Of a stretch of DNA of 19,586 nucleotides, positions 7,096 to 15,678 are shown one piece after another (the stretch's first letter is position 1; each line of letters opens with the position of its first letter). A program made the translations under genes and the position numbers. This DNA is from Planctomycetaceae bacterium (GTDB lineage: Bacteria; Planctomycetota; Planctomycetia; Planctomycetales; Planctomycetaceae), in contig DLVV01000317.1 of NCBI GenBank assembly GCA_003445035.1, positions 1 to 19,586 of the forward strand. Reading direction: 5' to 3'. Below the pieces are notes generated by a model. That model worked only from the letters and a program-made list of their open reading frames with translations. It searched no databases and was not told the DNA's origin.

Positions 7096-10000
7096 GTGAG
7101 ACTCGACGACGACGAGACCCGCAACGACGACGACAACGCCGACCCGATCGACGAGTCGACGGCGCCGACCGAGCCCGTGGACGAGGACTCCGAACCAGGC
7201 AGCTCTGACGTCACTCCAGAAACCGAGTCGTCCGAAACGGATGCGGATCCCGAAGACGACCTCCCCGAGTGGGAACCTCTGACACCTGAGTTGGTCGAAG
7301 AGGAAGCCGAGCGGGGCGACTTCATGCTCCGTTGGGCCGTCGTCCTGCTGGCAGTTCTGCTGGGCTGCTACGGGATCCACCAGACCACAACTCTGCTGCG
7401 AACCGCCAGTGGCCAGTACATGGCCTCGCACGGCCTGCTGCCGCCTTCGTCCGACGTCTTCAGCCTGACGGCCACCGATCGCACCTGGGTGAACCTCGGC
7501 TGGGGCACCGATCTGATCCTGGCCGGCCTTTACTCTCTGCCCGGACAGGAAATCTGCCTGACGCTGTTCGCAGCGGTGTTGGCCGGACTCACGCTGGGGC
7601 TGATGGTCCACATTTCTCGACCGGGCCTGCCCAATTGGTGGACATCGGTAATGGCATCCGTGGCGTTGCTGGCCGCATTCCCACAATTCGTGGCCGGCCC
7701 CGAATCGGTGACACTGCTGGGCCTGGCCGTGCAGGTGTGGCTGCTACACCGCTTCGGGCTCTCGGGACGATCTCGCGACCTGTGGGCACTGGTCGGAGTT
7801 CAGCTGTTGTGGGTCAACCTTGACCCCCGGGCCTGGATCGGCCTGCTGCTGCTATTGCTCTACGGCCTCGGCGAATTCCTGGGAAACCGGGTGAACCGCC
7901 CCGGGCTGGCCTCGTCCGAACAACGGAAGCTGTTCTGGCAGGTGACCGGCGGCGTGGCAGTGGCCTGTCTGGTCAATCCGTTCCACATCGACGCACTGCT
8001 GGCCCCGTTTGTGCTGTACGGAACCGAGTATCCGGCTCTGCAGGCCTACAACCTGCTGGGGCTGGATCAGCCGGCGGCAATCGACCGACTGCAGCACTTC
8101 CCCCTGACGTCGATCGTTTATCACCGGGGTGAGTGGGGCAACTGGTCGTGGTTGAACTACCACGTGATCGCCGGCTTGCTGGTGCTGGTGGCCGCCGCGG
8201 TCACGATCTATCTGAACCGACGACGAACGGATTACGGACACGTGACCGTGCTGGCGGGACTGTTCGTGCTGTCGCTTCTGGCGGTCCGAGAACTGGCCCC
8301 GGCAGCGGTGGTCGCAGCGGTGCTGGCGAGCCTGAACGCCCAGGACTGGTACAAGGCCTCGTTCCCCCAGGAATACACGATTGAGCCGCGAGAACTGGTG
8401 TTTTCGCGAGGTGGTCGATCGTTGACGGTGCTGGCCTTTTTTGCCGTGGCTTTTCTGGCGATCAGCGGCCGGCTGACCCCCGAACGGGGCCGCAAACTCG
8501 GGCTGGGATTCGATCCGACACTGGCCTCGGCAATCGAAGGCATGACCGCTGACCTCAACGAACGCCTGTTCACCGTTTCCGGTGACCTCGCCGACGACCT
8601 CGACCGGGGCAACCTGAACACCACGCTCCGCAAGCAATTCGCGTCCAACAAGATCCGTCTCCCCGAAACGGTAAGCCTGTCCAGTCGGCGACCCGGCTCG
8701 ACCTGGACCATCCGTGGCTCCGAACCCGAACACGATTTCCTGGTGATTCGTTCGGCGGGACGACTGGCCGTCTACCGTGACCTGGGACAGGACGACAGGC
8801 ATCGCGGTTTCAACTTTGTTCCCGAGCAGGGAGACCTGATGGTCTGGGTGGGACATCGACCGTTTGTCGACAGCCGCATGAGGCTGTACGCCGGAAGTGG
8901 TGACGATGACCTGCTGAGCCTGCACCGGCGGACACGGGCTGCCCTGAGGCTGCGGAGACTGGTGGTCGGCACCGGCGAGGGTCGGCAAGTGGTCCGCGTG
9001 CAGGTGGCCAACGAGACCTCTGATGCACTGGAAGTGATTCTGCCGCCCGGTGGTGCCAAGGCCCGCGAGAGGCTCGACAAATCCGATCTCGATGCCAACG
9101 CCTCGACCGCCTCGATCCGCAGCGACACACCCCAGACCGGTGACGCCCGCCTCTGGCGGTCGACCTTCGAGACTTTTGGCATCACTCACGTGCTGCCGCG
9201 GCTCCACGGCTCAAGCTCTCCCGACTATCTCTCGATGTTCGACCTGCTGCAGTATCCCAACCACTGGCAGTTGGTGAAGATCGGTTCCACCACCGCGGTG
9301 TTCTACCGCAAGGCCGACGCTGTCAATGCGATCGTGCCGTTTCTGGATTCTCACACCAGCGATTTCGTCGAGACTGCGTTTCGCACCGTCACCGACAAGC
9401 TTGAGCCTCGTCCCGAACTGGCCCGCAGCGAAAGCTCCTACACCAGCTTCCTCACTCAAAAACGCAGTGCCGTGGTGCCGTCGATCGCCCGGGCCTCCCA
9501 CCTGGCACAGATCCTCAAGAGCAGCCAGTCGAACCCCGGATACCAGCAGGCTCTGCAGGAAGTCGGATTGCGTGTGGCCAACCAGGAGTTGACCGGAGGC
9601 CCAAACAGCCAGGCGGCACTGGCCGTACTGGCCCAGACCGCCGCGATCGCTCACATGGCCATCCGTTCAGCCAACGAGGGGTTGGCGGCGGTACCTGACG
9701 ATGTCAACGGTTTCATGGTTCTGGGCATCGCCTACGCCTGTCTCGATGACATCGAGTCGGCATTCCGCGGTGGAGATCTCAGTTCCCCCTGGGCCAAGCG
9801 ACGGTACTACGAGTCGATCCTCGCACTCAACCAGGCCATCGAGCTCGACCACAACCACGCCGAGGCGCTGTTCACCCGCTACCAGCGGCTCCGACGACTC
9901 AATCGACGGGACCTCGCTCTCGAATCGTTGAAACACTTCGACGAACTCACCCCGTTGCCCAGAGGAGCCGGTGAGGAACAGGTCGAACTGCGTCGACGTG

Positions 10001-10788
10001 AGGTCGACGACCCCCTGCAGGAACTGATCAGTGAAGTCGAAGGGATCAAGAAGGAGATCGCCCAGAGATTCAACCCCGAAGACGGCAGCGAGCCGCCCAA
10101 CCGGCTCGAACACGCGATGTTGCTGACCCAGGAGCAACCCGGCCGTGGCGTCTTTATCGGCACAGCGCTCAAGCTGGTCAACGACGACGCGCAGCTGGCT
10201 GCCAGCCCGGATGTCCGGCTGCTCAAGGCACAATGGATGATGGAAGCCGGCATCTTTCTGGACGAGACCACCGCCATGACTCTTGACGAGATGTTTCAGG
10301 AGCTCGGTGAGCAGGGAGATCGGGGTGCCAGCCGGACCACGCTGGCGATCAGCCGGCTGGCCTACGCCGACTACGAACAGGCCAACCAGTTGTGGCAAGG
10401 TGAACTGGCCCAGCTCGAACAACGACGGCTCGGTGACGCTCTCAGGAAACTGCCGCTGATCCTGCCTCCCCTGCAGTGGCCATTCGATCAACTCAACTCG
10501 ACGATGAACCTCGTGCTGCTGCACCCGAGCATGCAGAGCGAGATCCTGTTCAACGTCGCGATGTGCCACCTCGAGGCCGGCAGGGTCAACCAGGCCGGCG
10601 ACGAATTGACCCGACTCCTCGACGACGTCCCCGATTCGCACCTCCGACCGCTCGCCCAGTTCTACATCTCGCAGATCACCAACAAGTCGCTGGAACTGAT
10701 TGACAGCGTGGGACCGATGGAGATGATCCCGGTCGAACCCGAGATGTTCGGCCCCGGACCCGAAGCGACACCGCCCACAAAAAAATGA
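7096..10788 (+). CDS. Large polytopic membrane protein: acidic N-tail, GT-C-like membrane core, TPR-like C-terminal half
   Basis: A 1230-residue protein of unknown function. Residues 1-75 are strongly acidic (about 32 Asp/Glu, 3 Arg) and probably cytosolic and disordered. About ten hydrophobic segments lie between ~78 and ~460. The first loop carries SSDVFSLTATDRTWVNLGWGTDLILAGLY (Asp120 to ~146). This resembles the first-loop D...FS..G..WV..EWL pattern of bacterial GT-C (PMT-like) lipid-linked sugar transferases, but with Gly-Trp-Gly where such proteins often have HEWL. Residues ~480-780 form a soluble domain that I do not recognise. Residues ~800-1200 are helical with TPR-like repeats (e.g. 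ESILALNQAIELDHNHAEALF). The GTG start is chosen because the acidic region has strongly biased third codon positions; ATG at 7324 would remove it. A glycosyltransferase role is inference from the fold pattern only. It follows serS by 54 bp and converges on dcd. Confidence 0.85.
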   Translation: MRLDDDETRNDDDNADPIDESTAPTEPVDEDSEPGSSDVTPETESSETDADPEDDLPEWEPLTPELVEEEAERGDFMLRWAVVLLAVLLGCYGIHQTTTLLRTASGQYMASHGLLPPSSDVFSLTATDRTWVNLGWGTDLILAGLYSLPGQEICLTLFAAVLAGLTLGLMVHISRPGLPNWWTSVMASVALLAAFPQFVAGPESVTLLGLAVQVWLLHRFGLSGRSRDLWALVGVQLLWVNLDPRAWIGLLLLLLYGLGEFLGNRVNRPGLASSEQRKLFWQVTGGVAVACLVNPFHIDALLAPFVLYGTEYPALQAYNLLGLDQPAAIDRLQHFPLTSIVYHRGEWGNWSWLNYHVIAGLLVLVAAAVTIYLNRRRTDYGHVTVLAGLFVLSLLAVRELAPAAVVAAVLASLNAQDWYKASFPQEYTIEPRELVFSRGGRSLTVLAFFAVAFLAISGRLTPERGRKLGLGFDPTLASAIEGMTADLNERLFTVSGDLADDLDRGNLNTTLRKQFASNKIRLPETVSLSSRRPGSTWTIRGSEPEHDFLVIRSAGRLAVYRDLGQDDRHRGFNFVPEQGDLMVWVGHRPFVDSRMRLYAGSGDDDLLSLHRRTRAALRLRRLVVGTGEGRQVVRVQVANETSDALEVILPPGGAKARERLDKSDLDANASTASIRSDTPQTGDARLWRSTFETFGITHVLPRLHGSSSPDYLSMFDLLQYPNHWQLVKIGSTTAVFYRKADAVNAIVPFLDSHTSDFVETAFRTVTDKLEPRPELARSESSYTSFLTQKRSAVVPSIARASHLAQILKSSQSNPGYQQALQEVGLRVANQELTGGPNSQAALAVLAQTAAIAHMAIRSANEGLAAVPDDVNGFMVLGIAYACLDDIESAFRGGDLSSPWAKRRYYESILALNQAIELDHNHAEALFTRYQRLRRLNRRDLALESLKHFDELTPLPRGAGEEQVELRRREVDDPLQELISEVEGIKKEIAQRFNPEDGSEPPNRLEHAMLLTQEQPGRGVFIGTALKLVNDDAQLAASPDVRLLKAQWMMEAGIFLDETTAMTLDEMFQELGEQGDRGASRTTLAISRLAYADYEQANQLWQGELAQLEQRRLGDALRKLPLILPPLQWPFDQLNSTMNLVLLHPSMQSEILFNVAMCHLEAGRVNQAGDELTRLLDDVPDSHLRPLAQFYISQITNKSLELIDSVGPMEMIPVEPEMFGPGPEATPPTKK

Positions 10789-10807
10789 GCGGCTCCCCGG
10801 GCGAACG

Positions 10808-11377
10808 CTACTCGGCCATCTCCTGCCCAAAGCTCAGCCGCATCTGCGGATCCAGCTGCTGCTGAAATTCCTTGAACAGCAAGCTCGGCTGGATGTCCTC
10901 GTTGTGCTGGTACTTGTCGCTCTGGTACTCGGTCACGTCTCCTGAAATGGAGTGATAGGAGATCTGGCAGATCGGCACTCCGGGATAAACCCGCACCGGC
11001 TGTACGGCGAACATCTCGAGCGTCCAGTACCCGCTGAATCCAATGTCGCCGAACCCGTTGGTGCAGTGAACGAACAACCCCAGCCGTCCGACCGAACTGC
11101 GACCCTCGATCATCGGAACCAGGTTGTGTGTCTCGGTCCGTTCAACCGTCCTCGCCAGGTACAGCTGGTTGGGATTGAGCACAAAGCCCTCGGGCGGGAT
11201 CGTGTAACGACGGAAGCGGTTCGGCCGTTGCATGTCCAGCACGATCTCCTCGTAGACCAGGAGTTCGTTGTGCAGACTGAGGTTGTAGCTATTGGGATTA
11301 AGACACTCTTGGTTGAACGGCTCGATCAGGATGTTGTCACCCAGTTGGGCGGTAATTTCCGACCCGGTCAGGATCAT
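10808..11377 (-). CDS. dcd: dCTP deaminase
   Basis: Deaminates dCTP to dUTP, feeding dUMP and thus dTMP synthesis; a cytosolic trimer of the dUTPase fold superfamily. The 189 residues fit the family. The conserved GRSSVGRLGLFVH motif is at 92-104 and GFGDIGFSGYWTLE ends at catalytic Glu121 (equivalent to Glu138 of the E. coli enzyme). N-terminal MILTGSEI and the LNPNSYNLSL segment are also typical. The start at ATG 11375-11377 is supported by AAGGGA seven bases upstream; a longer frame adds ten unlikely residues. Only 19 bp separate its stop from that of the convergent membrane protein. It lies downstream of nth on the same strand, but a likely terminator in between suggests its own promoter. 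I cannot tell from sequence alone whether it also has dUTPase activity, as some archaeal relatives do. Confidence 0.95.
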   Translation of the reverse strand: MILTGSEITAQLGDNILIEPFNQECLNPNSYNLSLHNELLVYEEIVLDMQRPNRFRRYTIPPEGFVLNPNQLYLARTVERTETHNLVPMIEGRSSVGRLGLFVHCTNGFGDIGFSGYWTLEMFAVQPVRVYPGVPICQISYHSISGDVTEYQSDKYQHNEDIQPSLLFKEFQQQLDPQMRLSFGQEMAE

Positions 11378-11428
11378 GGCAGCGTCCCTTCCGACCTGTG
11401 TCCCCAAGCCCGGTCAACCCTCCGGAGC

Positions 11429-11479
11429 CAACCACAACGCGAGACACCGTAGTCCCAATTGGTCGTGGTTGCAACAACC
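11429..11479 (-). promoter_or_regulatory. Mutually exclusive stem-loops in the dcd leader region
   Basis: CAACCAC (11429-11435) is perfectly complementary to GTGGTTG (11465-11471). The same GGTTG (11467-11471) can instead pair with CAACC (11475-11479) around a 3-nt loop. The two stems cannot form at once. The region lies 50-100 bp upstream of the dcd start, so it could be part of the leader transcript or an operator. Regulatory use is inference; no U-tract follows either stem. Confidence 0.3.
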
Positions 11480-11534
11480 CTCCGTCCGGTCGCAGGCCAC
11501 AACACGACAATCCCCCATCCGTCCTCGAAGTCAC

Positions 11535-11567
11535 AAAAACTCAAGAACCAGGACTCGCACCCGAGTT
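11535..11567 (-). terminator. Likely intrinsic terminator of nth
   Basis: Read on the minus strand, about 20 bp after the nth stop codon, ACTCG-GGTG-CGAGT forms a 5-bp stem with a tetraloop (plus-strand 11553-11566). This is followed after a short spacer by a T-run (AAAAA on the plus strand at 11535-11539). A competing longer pairing AACTC/GAGTT (11563-11567 with 11538-11542) places the T-run directly at the base of the stem. Confidence 0.45.
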
Positions 11568-11587
11568 CCTCAGGATCCGGTCCCCGC

Positions 11588-12265
11588 TCAGGACTCCAGC
11601 GGCGACAACCCGACCCGCTCGCAACACCTCAACAGCGGACACTCCCGGCACTGAGGCCGCCGGGCGATACAGATCTTCCGCCCATGGTGAATGATCCGGT
11701 GAGAGTAGGCGATCCACTCCTTCTTCGGCAGCAATCCCATCAAGTCCTTCTCGATCTTCTCGGGATTCTCCTGGGTGGTCAGCCCCAGGAGATTGCTGAT
11801 CCGTTTGACGTGCGTGTCGACGACCACTCCGCTGGCGATGCCGTAGCAGACCCCCAGCACCACGTTGGCCGTCTTGCGGCCGACCCCGGGCAGTTTGATC
11901 AGGTCCTCGACCTCCCGGGGAAACTCACCGCAGTGATCGGCGACCAGGCCCTGGGCCATTCCCTTGAGACTCTTGGCCTTGGCGCGGAAGAATCCGGTCG
12001 ACTTGACGATCCGCTCGATATCGCGAATCCGCCCCTTGGCCAACGTCTCGGCCGTCGGAAACTTCTCGAACAGCGCCGGTGTCACCATGTTGACACGTTC
12101 GTCGGTGCATTGTGCCGAGAGAATCGTGGCGGCCAACAGTTGGAACGGGCCGTCGTGGTGCAGCGCACACTCGGCATCGGGATAGGCCCGCTTGAGTCCC
12201 CGCAGGACCTTTCTGGCCCGGGACTTGGTCTCATCGTTGGGAACGCTACAACCCGACCTGACCAT
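11588..12265 (-). CDS. nth: Endonuclease III (DNA glycosylase/AP lyase)
   Basis: Base-excision repair enzyme that removes oxidised pyrimidines and cleaves the abasic site. The 225 residues are close to the family norm. The helix-hairpin-helix [12 protein letters not shown] carries the Schiff-base Lys131, and VVVDTHVKR carries the catalytic Asp150. A complete [4Fe-4S] motif closes the protein: Cys199-x6-Cys206-x2-Cys209-x5-Cys215. [17 protein letters not shown] is the usual N-terminal signature. The start is set at ATG 12263-12265; one codon upstream is a TTG, and no Shine-Dalgarno motif is apparent. It is divergent from the DUF309 gene and upstream of dcd on the same strand. All key residues are present, so it should be active. 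Confidence 0.96.
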   Translation of the reverse strand: MVRSGCSVPNDETKSRARKVLRGLKRAYPDAECALHHDGPFQLLAATILSAQCTDERVNMVTPALFEKFPTAETLAKGRIRDIERIVKSTGFFRAKAKSLKGMAQGLVADHCGEFPREVEDLIKLPGVGRKTANVVLGVCYGIASGVVVDTHVKRISNLLGLTTQENPEKIEKDLMGLLPKKEWIAYSHRIIHHGRKICIARRPQCRECPLLRCCERVGLSPLES

Positions 12266-12297
12266 CAATCAAACCACAACAGCAGAGAACCGCCCGA

Positions 12298-12327
12298 TGG
12301 ACACCGCTGACGGCGGCTCCTTAGAAT
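12298..12327 (+). promoter_or_regulatory. Candidate sigma-70-type promoter for the DUF309 operon
   Basis: TGGACA (12298-12303) and TAGAAT (12322-12327) match the -35 and -10 consensus at five of six positions each, with an 18-bp spacer. They lie in the 165-bp divergent region between nth and the DUF309 gene, pointing toward the latter. The implied leader is about 95 nt. It is the best promoter-like sequence I found in the window, but it is a pattern match only. Confidence 0.5.
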
Positions 12328-12430
12328 CGAAGCACCAGACCCGAAAAACCCGGACCGGAATCGGACCACGACGGCCCGATGTGACCACTCCAGAGATCAT
12401 ACGCGGCGATCGTCCGACCGCAATCCTCTG

Positions 12431-12826
12431 ATGCCACAAGACCCACCCCCACCCTATCCGTCCCAGTACCTCGAGGGACTGCAACTGTTCAACGAAGAGC
12501 AGTTCTTCGAATGCCACGATATCCTGGAGGAACTCTGGTCGGACATCGTCGGTGACGAAAGACGGTTCTACCAGGGGCTGATCCAGGTCGCGGTGTCGCT
12601 GTTTCATTTCGGCAACGGAAATCTCGGGGGTGCCCGCAAATTGTACCACTCCTCCAGAAGCTACCTCGAAGGGTACTCGTCGCCCTACATGGGCCTCGAC
12701 CTCGACAAACTGCTCAACGACCTCCGGGTCTGCTTCCAGGACCTGCTTGACGCCGGCAACGAGTATCCCACCGACTTGACGATCAACGAATCTCTCATTC
12801 CCCGTGTCACGATCCCAACTTCATGA
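12431..12826 (+). CDS. DUF309 domain protein
   Basis: A 131-residue cytosolic protein of the DUF309 family, whose function is unknown. Family signatures are clear: LFNEEQFFECHDILEELW (residues 19-36, with Glu27-Cys28-His29 and Trp36), RRFYQGLIQVAVSLFHF (44-60), and GNLGGARKLYHSS (63-75). The ATG at 12431 has no strong ribosome binding site; CCTCTG precedes it. The gene overlaps the following Lon-N gene in an ATGA junction, so the two are almost certainly translated together. It is the first gene after the divergent region and the candidate promoter. Confidence 0.93.
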   Translation: MPQDPPPPYPSQYLEGLQLFNEEQFFECHDILEELWSDIVGDERRFYQGLIQVAVSLFHFGNGNLGGARKLYHSSRSYLEGYSSPYMGLDLDKLLNDLRVCFQDLLDAGNEYPTDLTINESLIPRVTIPTS

Positions 12827-13521
12827 CTCCAATCGGATCAGATCCTGAACAGCTGCGGAATTTCACCGGCCACGTGCCGTTGTTTCCCTTGCCCGACGCG
12901 GTGCTGTTCCCCAACGCGTTGCTGCCGCTGATGATCTTCGAGCCCCGTTATCGGCAGATGGTTACCGACGCGTTGGCTGGAGACGGCCTGATCGCGATGG
13001 CACTGCTGAAACCGGGTTGGGAGGAGAGCTACGAGACGAAGTCGGCACCGATCCGTTCGACGGTCTGCATCGGCCGCATCGCCTCGTCGAAACTGCTCCC
13101 CGACGGCCGCTACCAGATCGTGCTCGAAGGCCTGACCCGAGCCGAAATTCTCGACGAGGACCAGTCGTCGGTCGAGTATCGGATTGCCCGTACCGAACTG
13201 AGCCCGGACATGCCGACCGGACTGTCCCGCGACGAGCGACTCCGCCGGCAGCGCGAACTGCTGGTTGGGTTCCAGCAGGTGGCAGCCGGCTGCGACTTCG
13301 ACCGCACCTTCCACGATTCGCTCGATGCCGATCTTCCGCTCGGTGGTCTTTGCGACGTGATCGCCTACTCTCTTCCACTGGAACCCGACGTGGCGCAATC
13401 GATTCTCGAGGAAACCGACGTCGCAGCCCGTTCACTGTTGGTCCTCGAAGAACTCCGGAACTGCATCGGATCCGGTGTCGGCCGCCCCTCGGTCTTTCCA
13501 CCTCCCTACAGCTTGAACTGA
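12823..13521 (+). CDS. Stand-alone Lon N-terminal (LonN, PUA-like) domain protein
   Basis: A 232-residue protein made of the substrate-recognition domain of Lon protease without the AAA+ or protease parts. The signature [19 protein letters not shown] (18-36) and IFEPRYRQM (38-46) opens the domain. [26 protein letters not shown] follows, with a helical part at ~145-220. Such stand-alone LonN proteins are widespread; proposed roles in substrate binding or regulation are not established. The ATG start overlaps the stop of the DUF309 gene by 4 bp. The C-terminus ends in a Pro-rich [10 protein letters not shown] 71-bp gap precedes folE, so read-through is possible. Confidence 0.93.
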   Translation: MTPIGSDPEQLRNFTGHVPLFPLPDAVLFPNALLPLMIFEPRYRQMVTDALAGDGLIAMALLKPGWEESYETKSAPIRSTVCIGRIASSKLLPDGRYQIVLEGLTRAEILDEDQSSVEYRIARTELSPDMPTGLSRDERLRRQRELLVGFQQVAAGCDFDRTFHDSLDADLPLGGLCDVIAYSLPLEPDVAQSILEETDVAARSLLVLEELRNCIGSGVGRPSVFPPPYSLN

Positions 13522-13592
13522 CCCGGCCGCAGATTTCTCGTGTGAGTCACTCCCGACCCCGCTTTCCATGGGTCCCAACGTACGAGCCAAAG

Positions 13593-14204
13593 ATGTCCAG
13601 CACCTACGAAGTCGACGCCACCGGCACCGCTCTTCCCACATCGCCGGTCGATCAACCGCGGATTGCCCTCGCCGTTCGAGAGATCCTCGAGGCGATCGGT
13701 GAAGACCCCGAGCGTTCGAGCCTGCTCGAAACACCCGAACGTGTTGCGAGAATGTACGCCGAGTTGTTTGCCGGCCTGCACTCCGATCCCGCGAGACACT
13801 TACAGAAGTGTTTCGAGGAGCAGTTCGACGAGTTGGTGCTGGTCCGCGAGATCAGCTTCAACAGTCTCTGTGAACACCACCTGTTGCCGTTCATGGGAGT
13901 GGCTCATGTCGGTTACCTCCCCAATGGACGAATCGCAGGCCTGAGCAAGCTTGCGAGAGTGGTCGAGGAGGTCTCACACCGGCCCCAGGTCCAGGAACGG
14001 ATGACCGAGCAGATCGCCGACCTGCTCGATAAGGAACTTGACGCCAAAGGCGTCGTGGTGGTTCTCGAGGCCACTCACACCTGTATGACAATCCGCGGAG
14101 TCCGCAAGCCGGGCAGCCTGACGGTCACCAGTGCGGTGCGGGGTCTGTTCAAGACCAACCAGTCGAGCCGTGCCGAGGTCATGTCGCTGATCAATCGCAG
14201 CTGA
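13593..14204 (+). CDS. folE: GTP cyclohydrolase I (FolE, type IA)
   Basis: Converts GTP to 7,8-dihydroneopterin triphosphate, the first step toward tetrahydrofolate and also the precursor for queuosine-type pathways; a cytosolic homodecamer. The 203 residues match the family. Zinc ligands Cys93, His96 ([10 protein letters not shown]) and Cys164 (THTCMTIRG) are all present, with His95 and catalytic His162; spacing is identical to the E. coli enzyme. [20 protein letters not shown] (105-124) is the typical core. The start at ATG 13593 follows the family; the frame is open far upstream, but that stretch overlaps the Lon-N gene. No good Shine-Dalgarno motif is visible. It lies 71 bp after the Lon-N gene and 29 bp before a membrane protein gene, so it is probably inside an operon. 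Confidence 0.96.
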   Translation: MSSTYEVDATGTALPTSPVDQPRIALAVREILEAIGEDPERSSLLETPERVARMYAELFAGLHSDPARHLQKCFEEQFDELVLVREISFNSLCEHHLLPFMGVAHVGYLPNGRIAGLSKLARVVEEVSHRPQVQERMTEQIADLLDKELDAKGVVVVLEATHTCMTIRGVRKPGSLTVTSAVRGLFKTNQSSRAEVMSLINRS

Positions 14205-14233
14205 GATCGGTTCGTTGGCGCCGGAGGATCCCC

Positions 14234-15025
14234 GTGATCGCCCAGTTCGCTATCCGGTTGATCTGCGGAATGAGCCTGGTGTGGTGGCTGGCGCCCCGCA
14301 AACAGATCACCGACGGATTCTTCCGGATCCAAATGCTGATCGTCCTCGGCCTCGCTGTTCTCGCCGCCCTGCTCGGTTCCGAACCGTTGGGCGAAACCCG
14401 AGAGATGTCCTCATCGGAAGCCGACGTCCTGGTCGGCTCCGTCGCCGACACGTGGCTGTGCGTGGCAACCGCCGTGGTGGCCTATCTCGGCAGCGTCGCC
14501 TGGGCCCTGGGACGACGTCGTCTGGGCACATCCTGCATCGCCGCCGTCACCGGACTCTCCATGGTACTGCTGATCGGACCGGCATGGCCCGCTCCCCCGA
14601 TCTCCTCGTTGCACCTTCTGCTGGTGATCACCTCCGAACTCGCCACCGCCCTGTTGCTGGGGGCAGCGATGGTCAGCATGCTGCTGGGCCACTGGTACCT
14701 GACGGCCACGGGCATGTCACTGGCCCCCCTGTGGCGGCTCAACACCGTTTTCGGAGTCGCCACGCTGTTAAGAATCGTGCTGGCAACCATCGGGCTGTGG
14801 CTCGTCGACAACCTACCCGGCACCGACTACCACATGACACTACTGGCACTGCGGTGGCTGGTGGGATTGTTGGGACCGTTGGTCGTCGTCGTGATGGTCT
14901 GGAGAATTCTCAAGTACCGCAACACACAAGCCGCCACCGGGGTACTCTACACGGGCGTGCTCCTGACCGTCACCGGAGAACTGGCCGCCACCCTTTTGTC
15001 TCGCGAGTTGTCACTGCCAGTCTGA
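14234..15025 (+). CDS. Uncharacterised polytopic inner-membrane protein
   Basis: A 263-residue protein with about seven or eight hydrophobic segments, the first starting at residue 3 and the last ending near 255, and short polar loops. A conserved-looking stretch LLGHWYLTATGMSLAPLWRLN lies near residues 150-170 between two membrane segments. I do not recognise the family. The GTG start is well supported: GGAGG at 14223-14227 sits seven bases upstream, the strongest Shine-Dalgarno motif in the window. It lies 29 bp downstream of folE and 72 bp upstream of the zinc-ribbon membrane protein gene, so the three may be co-expressed. No soluble domain or metal-binding motif is visible; His153 in GHWYL and scattered His/Arg residues give no firm clue. 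Confidence 0.85.
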   Translation: MIAQFAIRLICGMSLVWWLAPRKQITDGFFRIQMLIVLGLAVLAALLGSEPLGETREMSSSEADVLVGSVADTWLCVATAVVAYLGSVAWALGRRRLGTSCIAAVTGLSMVLLIGPAWPAPPISSLHLLLVITSELATALLLGAAMVSMLLGHWYLTATGMSLAPLWRLNTVFGVATLLRIVLATIGLWLVDNLPGTDYHMTLLALRWLVGLLGPLVVVVMVWRILKYRNTQAATGVLYTGVLLTVTGELAATLLSRELSLPV

Positions 15026-15097
15026 TCTCAACCGGGCCTTCGTCCCCGTCGGCCGCAAGCAGCCCTTTCACGTTCCCCCGCCAAGACCCACTCGACG

Positions 15098-15592
15098 ATG
15101 CAACTCGATTTCACATGTCCGCAATGCCAGCAGACCAGCCGGATCTCCGATGGCCTGGACGACGGCCGACTCGACTGCCCGGCCTGTGACTTCGCGACCA
15201 CGACTCCGGCCACGGCGTGGGAAGGGAATCGGCTAGCCGAGTGTCTGCTGTGCGGCGAACGGGATCTCTGGCGACAGAAGGATTTCCCCCATGTCATCGG
15301 GCTGGGCCTGGTCGTGCTCGGAGGGATCCTCTCAACCGTCGCCTGGTACCAGTACCTTCCGGGTGTGGCGATCGGGATCCTGATGGGATTCGCACTGGTC
15401 GATTTGGCGTTGTATAGTCTGATGAAGGACGTGCTGGTCTGTTACCGTTGCCAGTCCCGTCACCGCCTGGACGGGCCGACCGACGACTACGAGCGGTTCA
15501 ACCACGAGCGTGCCGAGCGGTACCGCCAGGAGGCGCTACGCCACCCCCCCACCGCTTCTGCACCGCGCCCAAACGGCGACACCGACCCGTAA
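15098..15592 (+). CDS. Membrane-anchored zinc-ribbon protein
   Basis: A 164-residue protein of unknown function. Four CxxC pairs are visible. Cys7/Cys10 and Cys27/Cys30 form an N-terminal zinc ribbon (DFTCPQC...DCPAC). Cys49/Cys52 (CLLC) precede, and Cys115/Cys118 (CYRC) follow, a hydrophobic hairpin of two membrane segments (~66-84 and ~88-108). The second metal site, if real, would therefore be assembled across a membrane hairpin with both halves on the same side. The C-terminus is charged and then Pro-rich. The ATG start follows from the frame and the immediate zinc ribbon; no strong Shine-Dalgarno motif is present. It lies between the polytopic protein and the large flavoprotein gene (86-bp gap to the preferred start). 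Confidence 0.88.
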   Translation: MQLDFTCPQCQQTSRISDGLDDGRLDCPACDFATTTPATAWEGNRLAECLLCGERDLWRQKDFPHVIGLGLVVLGGILSTVAWYQYLPGVAIGILMGFALVDLALYSLMKDVLVCYRCQSRHRLDGPTDDYERFNHERAERYRQEALRHPPTASAPRPNGDTDP

Positions 15593-15678
15593 CGGGAACG
15601 AGTCCGTCAGACGGGATGATGGCCCGGCCACGCCCCACAACGAAATCTTCGACGAGTCCCCTCCGGAGCTGCGCACGC

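Noticed and set aside
6400..7686. A 428-codon minus-strand open frame opposite serS and the membrane protein
   Set aside because: Shadow of two well-supported genes on the other strand; composition follows from the GC-rich third positions of those genes.
7852..10830. Long minus-strand open frames (451 and 387 codons) opposite the 1230-residue protein
   Set aside because: Low-complexity Gln/Arg/Gly/Val-rich translations with no recognisable motif, explained by strong codon bias of the plus-strand gene.
11378..11587. Possible tRNA or small RNA between dcd and nth
   Set aside because: No cloverleaf, no T-loop consensus and no CCA-proximal acceptor stem; only the short stems already listed.
13017..13592. 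In-frame upstream extension of folE
   Set aside because: It lies wholly within the Lon-N domain gene in another frame or its short downstream gap, and the family start matches the ATG at 13593.
15448..15678. In-frame upstream extension of the flavoprotein, overlapping the zinc-ribbon gene
   Set aside because: Pro/Arg-rich translation without homology features; the GTG at 15679 fits the family N-terminus and has a GGAG upstream.
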